The notes under the pieces: model-generated | Told to the model about the DNA's origin: nothing | The model's input: the letters and a program-made list of their open reading frames with translations, nothing else | Databases searched by the model: none | Origin: Sorghum bicolor | Taxonomy: Eukaryota > Streptophyta > Magnoliopsida > Poales > Poaceae | DNA: 64,000 nucleotides | Assembly (NCBI RefSeq): GCF_000003195.3 | Contig: NC_012871.2 | Span: 54,737,802-54,801,801, forward strand | Direction of reading: 5' to 3' | Shown: positions 35,201-46,961 of the stretch, one piece after another | How positions within the stretch are numbered: position 1 is the first letter of the stretch | How the letters are laid out: the number at the start of each line of letters is the position of its first letter | Made by a program: the position numbers and the translations under genes

Positions 35201-35438
35201 AGTGAAGGTTAAAGAGTTTGCCGATGGGGATTTGGTATGGAAATTGATTTTACCAATTGGGACTAAAAGTTCGAAGTTTGGAAAGTGGTCTCCTAATTGG
35301 GAAGGTCCTTATCGGATAAGTCGATCGGCTCCTGGTAATGCCTACATTTTAGAAACCCTCGAAGGAGTTGAATTTCCCAGAGCATTAAACGGCAAATATT
35401 TAAAGAAGTACTACCCCAGTATATGGGTCGATGCATAG
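32204..35438 (+). pseudogene. Pol of element B: RT, RNase H, aRNase H, integrase
   Basis: Same architecture as A's pol. Breaks: TGA at 32414-32416 (CGA in A), TAG at 33695-33697 (CAG in A), a 1-bp insertion in the T run near 33709-33713, and TGA at 34314-34316 (CGA in A). Between them RT (YIDD box near 32925-32940), both RNase H domains (FFDGSTCDRGAG near 33770, NNQAEYQALIKGL near 33877) and integrase (TTDQGTMF, GQAEASNKG, NWEGPYRIS) are clear. Three of the four breaks are C-to-T changes, the pattern expected from deamination of methylated cytosine. Confidence 0.93.
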
Positions 35439-35591
35439 AAGTTTAGGTGCCGATAACACTCCTATCGGCTGGATCCAAATGATTGTGGACAAGACTTGGT
35501 GTTTCAAAAGTTTAGGTGCCGATAACAGTCCTATCGGCTAGACTAAAAGTTGAGGAAGCAGGAAAGCACAGATATAATGCCGATGGAAACT
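35439..35591. promoter_or_regulatory. Convergent gap with twin hairpins (element B)
   Basis: Hairpins GCCGATA/TATCGGC lie at 35449-35469 and 35518-35538 between the pol stop and the antisense stop, as in A. Confidence 0.5.
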
Positions 35592-38500
35592 CTATGTGTT
35601 GAGCAGCGCCTGGATTGCCGATATAGCGCGTAGCCGAATTTGGTTGGCTGCTTCTATCTCCTTGATGTCATCATCAGCAGAACCTTCTATCGGCTTCAGC
35701 TTCTTCTTCAGTTGAAGTGCCTTGCGACCATGAGCGTTTCGCTCGTGCTCAAGAAGCCTGATAGTCTCTGGCAGTTGGCTCTCTTCCTGTTGGGCTTGGG
35801 ACAGGGCGTTCTCTACTTCCTTGAGCTCCGCCAACAGGGACTCTCTTCTTGCCGATAGATCGGATATCTTTTGCTTCAGTGCGTCTCCAGAAGATCTCAG
35901 GATACCGATGTTCTTGTGCTTCTCATCGGTCAAAAGCTTCTCTTTCCTCATTTCATCGGAGAGTTGAGTCTGAGCGGCTCTATCGGCAAGACGCCGAGAA
36001 GCTCTTTGGTACTGCAGCTGGCGACTCTCCAGATGAGCGGCTTGGAACAGGATTTCTTCCACATCGGCTGGGATTTGGCCTCTGAGAGTTCTGAACAGGG
36101 TCTTGGTAGGGTCGGAATCATCAACCAATTGCGTTGTGTCCTGGTGAAGGAGAGCTGACAATTCTTCCAGTCTGACCCTGATCTCTGCCGATGTAATGCC
36201 GACTGTCTGAGAAGAGCTTGCTTCTTCACCTTCTTCTTCAGAGAGATCGATGGCGAAGGAGAACAGGCTATCGGGAGAATCTTGTTCCTGGGAGGGAAAG
36301 CAAAGTTAGCTCATATTCAGAGAATCGGCAGATAATGCTAACGGTAAACGGTGACTTACTTGCTTCAAGGCGATCTCTTGTCTTTGACTGAGAAGTGCTG
36401 ACGGAGCTGCAGGCTAATCGGCCAAAGATGCCAATGGAACTACAGGTTGATCGGCTGAGATTGCCGATGGAACGATATCAACTGAAAGAAGACAAGAGGA
36501 GTTATGAGACTAAATGAGAATAAGTTCATCGGCAGCGGTATTGTTAAAGTATGTTACCTGGAGGAGGAACAATGGTTGTCTGAATCGGGAGAACCGCCGA
36601 TGGTATAATTGGACCCACCGGGCCAGTTGTTTGTTCACCCACATCAGCTGATGTACCTTCTGTTTGAGGTCCTTCCTGCTGGGGTTCTTCTATCTGTGGT
36701 GCTTCCTGCATAGGTCGGGGAGACGGTGCTTGCTGTGGCTGGGCTTCTGGAGAAGAAGGAGAAGACTCCACCGGAATTGGAGACACCGGAGGAGGAGGGG
36801 GAGTTGCTACCTTCTGGCGCTTTGTTCCAGTCTTAGCACCTGTGGTGCCCTTTCTCTTTGGCTGACTGGACTGGGGGGCATCGGCACCTTGGCGTGTGAC
36901 CTTTGCCGATGCACTGGTTTGCTGCAATAACGAACAAGGGTTTATAAGTATAAATAAAGCCGATATAAAGATAGTCAGCGCAAAAGGAAAAGATTTGACA
37001 AATTGCCTTGAAAGCCCGCGCCAGAGTGGGAGCAGCTACCGTTGGTGATGTCTGGGTTCTCCTGGTGGTGACTTTCCTGAGGCGCACACCCCGATGCACG
37101 ATGGAAGCCAGAGTGGGAGCATTGTAGCCGATTGAGGAAATCGGGCCTGATGGAAACAAGTCAATCGGCTTGCCACTCCTGCTAACCGATGGAGGGATGT
37201 TGTCAACCTGCAAAAGGAACATAAGGGTAAGCTACCGATGGAAGTGATATTGAGAAAATAGAACATCGGTATAAGATGCTTACAGTGTCATCGGGAACTT
37301 CGTATTCGGAGTTGATCATGCCGCGGTATGAAAGGGCCGATCTGAAGAATAGATGCTCTTTCCATTCTGCCCACCATAACTTGTATGCCTGAGTGATAAA
37401 AGCAGCCGGAACCCATTCTGACAGATCTACATCTGTATCGGCGTTTGGTGGTAGTTGGGCTACTCGAGTCCACTCAAGAAGATTGTTGATAGTTTCTCTG
37501 GGTTTTATCACATCGGCATAAGGAAGTGCAATCGGCAACTGGCCGAAAGCTAACTGGCGAGCTAATGCCGATGGATTGTAAAATTCATAAGTCTGAGGGG
37601 AGGTTTTTGTGCTACCAAAGAAATTCACTGGAATGATTCTAGGAGTCACAATTGCCATCATCGCCTAATTGTCCCTGTCGAGAGCTTCATCAAATGGATT
37701 GAAGGTCAGAGGGAGCATGCTATCTGGGTCATCATAAGCCAGCCATGGTCGTTCGTCTCTGGCCAAACCCTCATACAGAGTCTGGATTACCCCCTGAACC
37801 AGGCAGAACTATGACAGCTTCGCCAAAGTTCAAGGGGGCGCGTGTTGCCGATTCCTCTTCACCCAATACATGGTTTTCAGCTATATCTCTTGGGAAACGC
37901 TGTGTGAACAGGTTGAAGTTGAGACGCTTGTGCAGATGCAGATTGAGCCACATGTTGACAAACCACCAGGGGCCTCCCAAGTTGCCAGTGGATTGGCCGA
38001 GCAGAAGTTTCTGGGCTACTTGATGGAGAAGGTGGTAAGCAGCGCCAAGCAAGTATCGGCCGAGAGGGAATCGGCCACCGTTAGCCAGTCTTTCTGCTGC
38101 CGATAGGTAGACAGAAGTCGGTCCTGCCGATCGACCACAGAATACAAACTTGTCCAGCCACATGTTCAGAAAGGTCGTTTGTTCCTTTATGGTGACAGAT
38201 CCTTTCCCACGGTACTTCTGAATATACCCCGACCAACCGCCGATAGCGCGAGTCTCCACTTTGGCACTAGGGGCAGTATAAAAAAAGTGGGTGCTATCGG
38301 TAGAAGATATATCTAGACCAGTAAGCATGGCTACATCGGCAAGAGTAGGAGAAGCAGGGCCGTGGCCAAAGGCAAAAGCATTGAGGGTGTCTGACCAAAA
38401 GTAGGGTGCAGCTATCAGCAGTGACTCGTTCCTATGCATATCGGCAATGGACAATCTAATGCATTGGGCTAGCTTCCTTTCACCCCACTGAACTTCATTA

Positions 38501-38866
38501 GAGTTGCTGACCCTCAAGAACCAGTCTTTCCACCCTACAGTTGGGCTGGGCCAAGAGCGGAAGGTGTCTTTCCACAGATCTAAGGAAAAATTTTCGGCTC
38601 TGAAGGGGATCCTGTTGGTTTCTGCGTTGACAAGGTCAGTTGGATCTGGGTCCCCTAGAGGGCCGAGGCATTGAAGGTGTGGTTGATCGGTGGGGATGAC
38701 AATTTTGTTGGACAATTCCTAGTGATTTTGGGCATAAAAGGAAATACAAAGAGGAAAGAAAAGGAAGATATTCAGTAAAACGAATTGCGAGTGAACAGAG
38801 ATATGAAGAAAAATACAGAAGACGGGGTGGAGATTTGACCTCAGGGACGACGAAGCCGACAGCCAT
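35592..38866 (-). pseudogene. Antisense six-exon plant-mobile-domain gene of element B
   Basis: Exons inferred at 38866-38840, 38718-37284, 37207-37007, 36921-36558, 36481-36360, 36287-35592. Lengths of exons 1, 3, 4 and 6 equal those in A (27, 201, 364, 696). Exon 5 is 33 bp longer, frame-preserving. Exon 2 is 23 bp shorter because of a deletion at about 37782, which shifts the frame. Exon 2 also has a nonsense codon near 37665, and exon 5 one near 36415. Splice sites are conserved, including the GC donor of intron 3. Domains are as in A: plant mobile domain (PHLQCLGPLGDPDPTDL, SPTVGWKDWFLRVSN), Pro-rich basic middle, coiled-coil tail. Copy B is more damaged than copy A. Confidence 0.85.
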
Positions 38867-39014
38867 CTTGCTGCAAAGGAAGCGTTTGAAGGCGCCGGAG
38901 TTGATGAAGATGAGTACTTGTCGGAGACCTTGGGAGTTTTTGGTGGCGCCGCCGCTGGAAAAGTAAAGTTGGGTAGTAGAATGGTGTGATGGGGAAGGAG
39001 TACCCAAGAAGGAA

Positions 39015-39024
39015 CTATTTATAG
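39015..39024 (-). promoter_or_regulatory. TATA box of the antisense gene (element B)
   Basis: CTATAAATAG on the minus strand, 149 bp upstream of the antisense ATG at 38866; same position and sequence as in A. Confidence 0.7.
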
Positions 39025-39198
39025 GACAAAATGGGCAAGGGCAAATCCGACTTATCTCTTTGCCGCATCCGAGAAATCCGAGGGTACTCAGGTGGATATG
39101 GTAACTGTTCGCACGGTAATCCAGGGATTGTGCAGGTGATTTGACGGGAAGCGGTCATTATCTGAAGATATTTTACTGTGCGAGATCTCCTGGTCGGT

Positions 39199-39319
39199 CC
39201 ATCGGCAATATTCTATAACGGTCATATTGCCGATGGGCGGATAGAGGGGAAGTAACCGTTTGTGCGAATATCCTGGTCAGAACATCGGCAGATCTTTGTA
39301 ACGGTATTGTTGCCGATGT
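39199..39319. repeat. Two hairpins upstream of the antisense promoter (element B)
   Basis: CCATCGGCAATAT (39199-39211) pairs perfectly with ATATTGCCGATGG (39224-39236) over a 12-base loop. ACATCGGCA (39282-39290) pairs with TGCCGATGT (39311-39319). Loops contain TAACGGT. Confidence 0.65.
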
Positions 39320-39492
39320 ACGGCTGAGAAAAAATGCCCGTTTAGGAAGTTGGGGATTTCGAGGAATCTGCGGAGGAATAGGATCAGAGTTGTTCAGATT
39401 GAGGTTGTCGGTTACCAGATTAGGAGCATTAATTGCGGGAAAAGGCATCATTACTGCAGAGAATTTCAGAGCATTAATAGTTTTATACTCCG

Positions 39493-39507
39493 AAACTGGG
39501 GGGCATG
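39493..39507 (+). promoter_or_regulatory. Polypurine tract of element B
   Basis: AACTGGGGGGCATG-type sequence directly before the 3' LTR. Confidence 0.6.
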
Positions 39508-40204
39508 TGTTGACACCGTTTTTGGGCACGTGTCTAGGATGGCAGGATAAGGTGGCAGTACGATGTTTACAAAGTGAGTTGCCGATGAGGATGGTTGCCG
39601 ATGAGGGAGAAGTTGAACGTGACTAAGTCTACAGGCAGTGATATTGTGCCGATGGCTAGATAAGAAAGTCTGTCGATGACTATGGCAAAGGGTCTGCCGA
39701 TGATGCAAAGAGGGAGTCCGGAAGCTGCCGGTCGTTATGTGAAGGAGTTTCGGTTTGTCACGAGGGATAGTTTTGTTATTTCCTTAACTATTTACATCGT
39801 TTTGTATACGGATTCCGTGTAATTTGGAATTCGAATTCTAATCGTGTCTGGTTGTAGCTCTTTGAGCAGGGTATAAATATAGACCCTAGGGCCTTGTAAT
39901 GAGATATCTATCAACCAATCAAACACACGTTTTACTCATATTCCAGCATCTACTTTTTCGACGACTTCGTCATACTTTTTCCCTTTTATTATGAGTTCTT
40001 AGGAATTCGTCGACTTAAGCTCGGCGTGTTCTCAAGTTCCGCGTGAGTACCTCTTAGTCGTGACATCCGGGCGCATCGCTGTTGTCAAGACTAAAGTATT
40101 CGAGTTATCACCTTTGCCAATAGTAAGGTCAAATCGGCTGGCACGCCTTAACGTTTGAATCGGGTATTAGCCCTTTGTGTTTGCAGATCAGTTTTGCATC
40201 AACA
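39508..40204 (+). repeat. 3' LTR of element B (697 bp)
   Basis: Same ends and length as the 5' LTR; TATAAATA at 39872-39879. Followed by target copy TGTTG. Confidence 0.96.
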
Positions 40205-40209
40205 TGTTG

Positions 40210-43200
40210 AACATCGGTTACCCATCAAGTCTGGATTTCGGCCACATCAGCAGCCAGCTCGCCGATGTAATCCTAATATTCTACCTGATATTAAGGCCGA
40301 AATCACTAAGCTTATTGAAGCTAAGTTTATTCGGCAGTGTCGGTATGCCGAATGGATTTCCAAAGTCGTTCCGGTTTACAAGAAAAACGGGAAGCTTCGG
40401 GTGTGCATTGATTTCAGGAATCTCAATAAAGCTACGCCGATGGATGGATACCCAATGCCTGTTGCCGATCTGTTGGTTGACGCCGCGGCTGGTCATCGGG
40501 TCATCAGCTTTATGGACGGCAATGCAGGATACAATCAAATATTCATGGCAGAGGAAGATATTCCAAAAACCGCATTTAGGTGTCCTGGTCATGTTGGGTT
40601 ATTTGAATGGATAGTTATGGCCTTTGGGTTGAAGAATGCTGGTGCTACTTATCAAAGAGCCATGAATTTTATATTTCACGAGTTCATCGGCAAGCTGGTG
40701 GAGATCTATATTGATGATGTGGTGGTTAAGTCTGGGGATTTCTCAAAGCATCTTGCCGACTTACAAAAGGTGTTAGAGTGCACAAGGAAGCATGGGTTGA
40801 AGATGAATCCCAATAAGTGTGCATTTGGTGTATCGGCAGGGCAGTTTCTTGGTTTCATGGTACATCAAAGGGGGATTGAAATTAGTCGAAGATCTATTGA
40901 TGCCATCAATAAAATAGTGGCCCCTACCAACAAGACTGAGCTCCAGTCCTTGATCGGCAAGGTAAATTTTATCAGGAGATTTATATCCAATCTGTCTGGT
41001 AAGATTCATGCTTTCAGTCCTCTCCTTAAGTTGAAAGCCGATCAAGAGTTTATTTGGGGAAAAGAGCAGCAGTTGGCTTTGGATGAAATCAAGAAATATC
41101 TAGCGAATCCTCCAGTTCTAGTTCCACCTCACCAGGGAAAGCCCTTCAGATTGTATTTGTCTACCGATGGGACGGTTATCGGTTCGGCTTTGATTCAAGA
41201 ATTTGAAGGGAAAGAGCATGTAATTTATTACTTAAGCAGGAGATTAATTGATGCTGAGACCAGGTATTCGGCCATTGAGAAGTTATGCTTATGCTTATAT
41301 TTTTCGTGTATTAAATTGAGGCACTATTTATTATCGGCCGAATGCACTGTTGTTTGCAAAGATGATGTGGTCCGGTACATGCTATCGATGCCGATTATGA
41401 GTGGTAGGATCGGTAAATGGATTTTAGCACTGTCAGAGTTCGATCTGCGTTACGAATCGGCTAAGGCAGTTAAAGGACAGGTTATGGCCGATTTTGTGAC
41501 TCAGCATTGCGGTGTAGTGGAGGCCATAGAAATTGTGCCCTGGACACTTTTCTTTGATGGATCTACATGTGACCGGGGGGCAGGAATCGGCATTGTATTA
41601 GTTTCCCCTAAGGGGAGGAAGTATGAATTTTCCTTGCCGATTGTTGCTACATCGACAAATAATCAGGCCGAGTATCAAGCTCTGATCAAGGGATTGGAGT
41701 TGTTAAGAGAAATTCGTGCTGATGCTGTTGAAATTTTTGGGGATTCTATGTTGGTTATAAATCAATTGGCCGGGAGCTATGAATGCCGAAGTGAAGTTCT
41801 CATAACTCATTTCGAGAAAAGCATGCAACTGTTGAAAGAATTCAAAGATTTCCGATTAGAGCATATTCCTCGATTGCATAATGAAGAGGCCAATCGGTTA
41901 GCTCAGCATGCCTCGGGATATCAGCCTATGATTAATGCAATATCGGCAATCGGTGCCGATGATTGGAGGAAGGAAATTATTGATTATCTAAATGATCCAT
42001 CCAAGAAAGTTGAAAGACGAGTTCGATTTCAAGCAACCAAATATGTGCTTCTCGAAGATGAATTGTATTATCGAACTATTGATGGAATTCTTCTCCGATG
42101 TTTGGGTGATGATGAAGCTAGGAGTTTAATGGGAGAGATCCATGAAGGGGTATGTGGAGCACATCAGTCGGCTTTCAAGATGAAATGGATGATTAGAAGG
42201 AATGGATATTTTTGGCCGACTATACTTGAGGATTGCTTTAAGTATTTCAAGGGATGTCAAGGTTGTCAAAAGTTTGGTAACATTCAAAGAGCACCCGCAT
42301 CGGCTATGAATCCTATTATCAAGCCTTGGCCGTTCCGGGGATGGGCTACCGATCTGATCGGCCAGATTTATCCACCATCTAGTAAGGGGCATAAGTTTAT
42401 TTTGGTTGCCACTGATTATTTCACTAAATGGGTTGAAGCTATTCCTTTGAAGAAGGTCACCTCGGCCAATATGATTGATTTTGTGAAGGAACACATTATT
42501 TACCGATTTGGGATTCCTCAGACAATTACTACCGATCAGGGCACTATGTTCACATCGGGGGAGTTTGACGAATTCGCAATCGGTATGGGGATTAAAGTGT
42601 TGAATTCTTCTCCTTATTATGCTCAAGCCAATGGGCAGGGCGAAGCATCTAACAAAGGGATTATCAAGCTTATTAAACGAAAGATTGAAGAAAATCCTAA
42701 GCGGTGGCATACATTGTTAAATGAAGCACTGTGGTCTTATCGGATGGCTTGTCATGGATCAACCAAGGTGTCACCCTATCAATTGGTGTATGGACATGAT
42801 GCAGTGTTGCCTTGGGAGATTAAGGCCGGATCCAGGCGATTATCTTTTCAAGATCGGTTAACCGCCGATGATTATGCTACTTTAATGACCGATGAGTTGG
42901 ATGATCTAGCAGGGCATCGGTTAAAAGCTTTAATGAGTATAGAAGAAAATAAGAAGAGAGTTGCTAGATGGTATGATAAGAAAGTGAAGGCTAAGGAGTT
43001 TGTCGATGGGGATTTGGTATGGAAATTAATTTTGCCAGTCGGGACTAAAAGTGCGAAGTTTGGAAAGTGGTCTCCTAATTGGGAAGGTCCTTATCGGATA
43101 AGTCGATCGGCTCCTGGTAATGCCTATATTCTAGAAACTCTCGAAGGAGTTGAATTTCCTAGAGCATTAAATGGCAAATATTTAAAGAAGTACTACCCCA

Positions 43201-43220
43201 GCATATGGGTCGATGCATAA
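40210..43220 (+). CDS. Pol of element A, main segment: RT, RNase H, aRNase H, integrase
   Basis: Open for the full length without any stop. RT: VCIDFRNLNKATPMDGYPMP, FGLKNAGATYQRAMN and catalytic YIDD at 40707-40718. First RNase H: RLYLSTDGTVIGSAL, with SAIEKLCLCLYFS downstream. A second, archaeal-type RNase H follows: LFFDGSTCDRGAG near 41545, NNQAEYQALIKGL, IFGDSMLVINQLAG and RLHNEEANRLAQHA, supplying D-E-D-D residues. Integrase: zinc-binding HEGVCGAH and CQGCQ, core WATDLIGQ, TTDQGTMF and GQGEASNKG (D-D-E), and GPY module NWEGPYRISRSAPG. There is no chromodomain. The dual RNase H is characteristic of Tat elements. With B inserted upstream it lacks its native start. Confidence 0.92.
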
Positions 43221-43363
43221 AAGTTTAAATGCCGATAACACTCCTATCGGCTGGATTCAAATGTTTGGGGGCTTAGTGTTTCAAAAGATGCCGATAACAG
43301 TCCTATCGGCTAGACTAAAAGCTGAGGAAGCAGGGAAGCACAGATATGATGCCGATGACAACT
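43221..43363. promoter_or_regulatory. Convergent gap between pol and antisense gene with twin hairpins (element A)
   Basis: The pol stop (43220) and the antisense stop (43364) face each other over 143 bp. Two hairpins, GCCGATA/TATCGGC with 7-bp loops, lie at 43231-43251 and 43290-43310. Both recur in element B (35449-35469 and 35518-35538). They may form part of a shared 3'-end region for the two opposing transcripts. Confidence 0.5.
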
Positions 43364-46300
43364 TTATGTGTTAAGCAGCGCCTGGATTGCCGATATAGCA
43401 CGTAGCCGGATTTGGTTGGCTGCTTCTATCTCCTTAATGTCATCATCGGCAGAACCCTCTATCGGCTTCAGTTTCTTCTTCAGTTGAAGTGCCTTGCGAC
43501 CATGAACGTTTCGCTCGTGCTCAAGAAGCTTGATGGTCTCTGGCAGTTGGCTCTCTTCCTGTTGAGCTTGGGATAAGGCGTCCTCCACTTCCTTGAGTTC
43601 TGCCAACAAGGATTCTCTTCTTGCCGATAGATCGGATATTTTCTGCTTCAGCGCGTCTCCTGAAGATCTCAGGATGCCGTTGTTCTTGTGCTTCTCATCG
43701 GTCAAGAGCTTCTCTTTCCTCATTTCATCGGAGAGTTGAGTCTGAGCAGCTCTATCGGCAAGACGCCGAGAAGCTCTCTGGTACTGCAGCTGGCGACTCT
43801 CCAAATGAGCGGCTTGGAAAAGGGTTTCTTCGATATCGGCTGGGATTTGGCCTCTGAGAGTTCTGAACAGGGTCTTGGTAGGGTCGGAGTCGTCAACCAA
43901 CTGCGCTGTGTCTTGGTGAAGGAGAGCTGACAATTCCTCCAGTCTGGTCCTGATCTCTGCCGATGTAATGCCAACTGTCTGAGAAGAGCTTGCCTCTTCG
44001 CCTTCTTCTTCAGAGAGATCGATGGCGAAGGAGAACAGGCTGTCGGGAGAATCTTGTTCCTGGGAGGGAGAGCAAAGTTAGTTCATACTCGGAGAATCGG
44101 CAAATAATACTGGTAAAGGTTGGGTGGCTTACTTGTTTTAAGGCTATTTCCTGCCTTTGTCTGAAAGATGCCGATGGAGATGGAGGTTGATCGGCTAAGG
44201 TTGCCGATGGGACGATATCGACTGAAAGAAGACAGGAAGGGTTATGAGACTAAATGAGAATAAGTTTATCGGCGGAAGTATTGTTGAAATATGTTACCTG
44301 GAGGAGGAACAACAGTTGTCTGAATCAGAGGAACCGCCGATGATATAATTGGACCTGCCGGGCCAGTTGTTTGTTCACCCACGTCAGCTGATGTACCTTC
44401 TGTTTGAGGTTCTTCCTGCTGGGGTTCTTCCATCTGTGGTGCTTCCTGCATTGGTTGGGAAGATGGTGCTTGCTGTGTCTGGACTCCTGGAGAAGAAGGA
44501 GAGGACTCCACCGGAATTGGAGACACCGGAGGAGGAGGGGGACTTGCCACTTTCTGGCGCTTTGTTCCAGCCTTAGCACCTTTGGTGCCCTTTCTCTTTG
44601 GCTGGCTAGACTGGGGGGCATCGGCACTTTGGCGCTTGGCTTTTGCCGATGCACCGGTTTGCTGCAACAATGAAAAGGGGTTTATAAGCGCAGATGTAGC
44701 CGATATAAAGATGGTCAGTGTAAAAGAAAAAGATTTGACAAATTGCCTTGAAAGCCTGTGCCAGAGTGGAAGCAGCTACCGTAGGTGATGTCTGAGCTCT
44801 CTTGGTGGTGACTTTCCTGAGGCGCACACCCCGATGCACGACGGAAGCCAGAGTGGGAGCATTGTGGCCGATTGAGGAGATCGGGCCTGATGGAAACAAG
44901 TCAATCGGCTTGCCACTCCTGCTAACCGATGGGGGGATGTTGTCAACCTGCAGAAAGAATACAAGGGTAAGCTACCGATGGAAATAGTATTGAAAAATGA
45001 AACATCGGTTTTAAAATACTTACAGTGTCATCGGGGACTTCGTATTCGGGGTCGATCATGCCGCGGTATGAGAGGGCCGATCTGCAGAATAGATGCTCTT
45101 TCCGTTCTGCCCACCATAGCTTGTATGCCTGAGTAATAAAGGCAGCTGGAATCCATTCTGACAGATCTACATCTGTATCGGCATTTGGTGGTAGTTAGGC
45201 TACTCGAATCCATTCAAGAAAGTTGGTGATGGGTTCTCTGGGTTTTATCACATCGGCATAAGGGAGTGCAATCGGCAACTGGCCGAAAGCTAGCTGACGG
45301 GCTAAGGCCGATGGATTGTAAAATTCATAGGTTTGGGGAGAGGTTTTTGTGCTACCAAAGAAATTCACTGGTATGGCTCTGGGAGTCACAATTGCCATCA
45401 TCACCTCATTATCCCTGTCAAGAGCTTCATCAAATGGATTGAAGGTTAGAGGGAGCATGCTGTCTGGGTCATCATAAGCCAACCATGGTCGTTCATCTCT
45501 GGCCAATCCCTCATACAGAGTCTGGAAGAATCGGCCGATTTGATCCGGATTACTCCCTGAACCAGGTAGAACTATGGCAGCTTCGCCAAAGTTCAGGGGG
45601 GCACGTGTTGCCGATTCCTCTTCACCCAACACATGATTTTCGGCTATATCTCTTGGAAAATGCTGTGTGAACAAGTTGAAGTCAAGGCGCTTATGCAAGT
45701 GCAGATTGAGCCACATGTTAATAAACCACCAGGGACCTCCCAAGTTGCCGATAGACTGACCAAGCAGGAGTTTCTGGGCTACCTGATGGAGAAGATGGTA
45801 AGCAGCGCCAAGCAAGTATCGGCCGAGAGGAAATTGGCCACCGTTAGCCAGTCTCTCTGCTGCCGATAGATAGACAGAAGTCGGTCCTACCGATCGACCA
45901 CAGAATACGAACTTGTCCAGCCACATGTTCAGAAAGGTGGTTTGTTCCTTTATGGTGACAGGCCCCTTCCCACGGTACTTCTGAATGTACCCCGACCAAC
46001 CGCCGATAGCGCGAGTCTCCACTTTGGCACTAGGAGCGGTATCAAAGAAGTGGGTGCTATCGGCAGAAGAGACGTCTAGACCAGTGAGCATAGCTACATC
46101 GGCAAGAGTGGGAGAAACAGGGCCGTAGCCAAAGACGAAGGCATTAAGGGTATCTGACCAAAAATAAGACGCAGCTATCAACAGTGACTCGTTCTTGTGC
46201 ATATCGGCAATAGATAGCCTGATGCATTGGGCTAGCTTCCTTTCACCCCACTGGACTTCATTTGAATTGCTGACTCTCAAGAACCAGTCTTTCCACCCTA

Positions 46301-46627
46301 CAGTAGGGCTGGGCCAAGAGCGAAAGGTGTCTTTCCACAGATCTAAAGAAAAATTTTCGGCTCTAAAGGGAATCCTGTTGGTTTCTGCATTGATAAGGTC
46401 AGTTGGATCTGGATCCCCTAGAGGGCCGAGACATTGGAGGTGTGGTTGATCGGTGGGGATGACAATTTTGTTGGACAACTCCTAGTGTTTTGGGGAATAA
46501 AAAAAATACAAAGAAAAAGGAAAAGGGAGATATTCAGTAAGATGAATCGCGGATGAACAGGAATACGAGAAGAATACAGGAGATGAGATGGAGATCTGAC
46601 CTCAGGGACGACGAAGCCAATGGCCAT
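43364..46627 (-). pseudogene. Antisense six-exon plant-mobile-domain gene of element A
   Basis: Exons inferred on the minus strand: 46627-46601, 46481-45024, 44947-44747, 44661-44298, 44221-44133, 44059-43364. All introns are GT-AG except the third, which reads GC-AG (CAAG/GCAATT). Phases agree and the total is 2835 nt (945 codons). Exon 2 carries the plant mobile domain, with KIVIPTDQPHLQCLGPLGDP, WPSPTVGWKDWFLRVSN and LADVAMLTGLDVSS. Exon 4 is Pro/Gln/Glu-rich after a basic KRKGTKGAKAGTKRQK stretch that could be a nuclear signal. Exon 6 is a long coiled coil (LSARRESLLAELKEVEDALS). One nonsense codon in exon 2 (CAA to TAA, just below 45200) is the only break seen. A TATA box lies 152 bp upstream. 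Its function in the element is unknown; PMD proteins are known both as host silencing-related factors and in transposons. Confidence 0.85.
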
Positions 46628-46778
46628 CTTGTCGTGAAGAGAACGTTTGAGGGCACCGGAGTTGGTGAAGAGGAGTGCTTGTCGGAGGTCTTGAAGGTTG
46701 TGAATGGCGCCGCCGCTGGAAAAGTAAAAGTAGGGATGATGAAATGATGTGATGGAGAAGGAGTACCCGAGAAGGAAC

Positions 46779-46788
46779 TATTTATAGG
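46779..46788 (-). promoter_or_regulatory. TATA box of the antisense gene (element A)
   Basis: The + strand CTATTTATAG reads CTATAAATAG on the minus strand, a near-consensus plant TATA box, 152 bp upstream of the antisense ATG (46627). It is conserved at 39015-39024 in element B. Confidence 0.7.
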
Positions 46789-46961
46789 ATAAAACGGGCA
46801 AGGGCAAATCTGACTTATCTCTTTGCCGCATCCGAGAAACCCGAGGGTGCTCAGGTAGATATGGTAACTGTTCGCACGGTAATCAAGGGATTGTGCAGGT
46901 GATTTGACGGGGAACAGTCATTACCTGGAGATATTTTACTGTGCGGGATCTTCTGGTCGGT

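Larger units (their letters stand above)
27799..40204 (+). mobile_element. Tat-lineage Ty3/gypsy element B, full length 12,406 bp
   Basis: LTRs of equal length (697 bp) are flanked by TGTTG (27794-27798 and 40205-40209). It is the same family as A and inserted in A's pol just upstream of RT. Layout identical to A: gag-pro, pol, antisense plant-mobile-domain gene. The LTRs differ at about nine sites, nearly all transitions. Coding regions carry two frameshifts and several nonsense mutations, so B is not autonomous now. Confidence 0.97.

Noticed and set aside
36664..36930. Arg/Leu/Trp-rich + strand frames also at 44404-44673
   Set aside because: Shadows of the Pro/Gln-rich exon 4 of the antisense gene.
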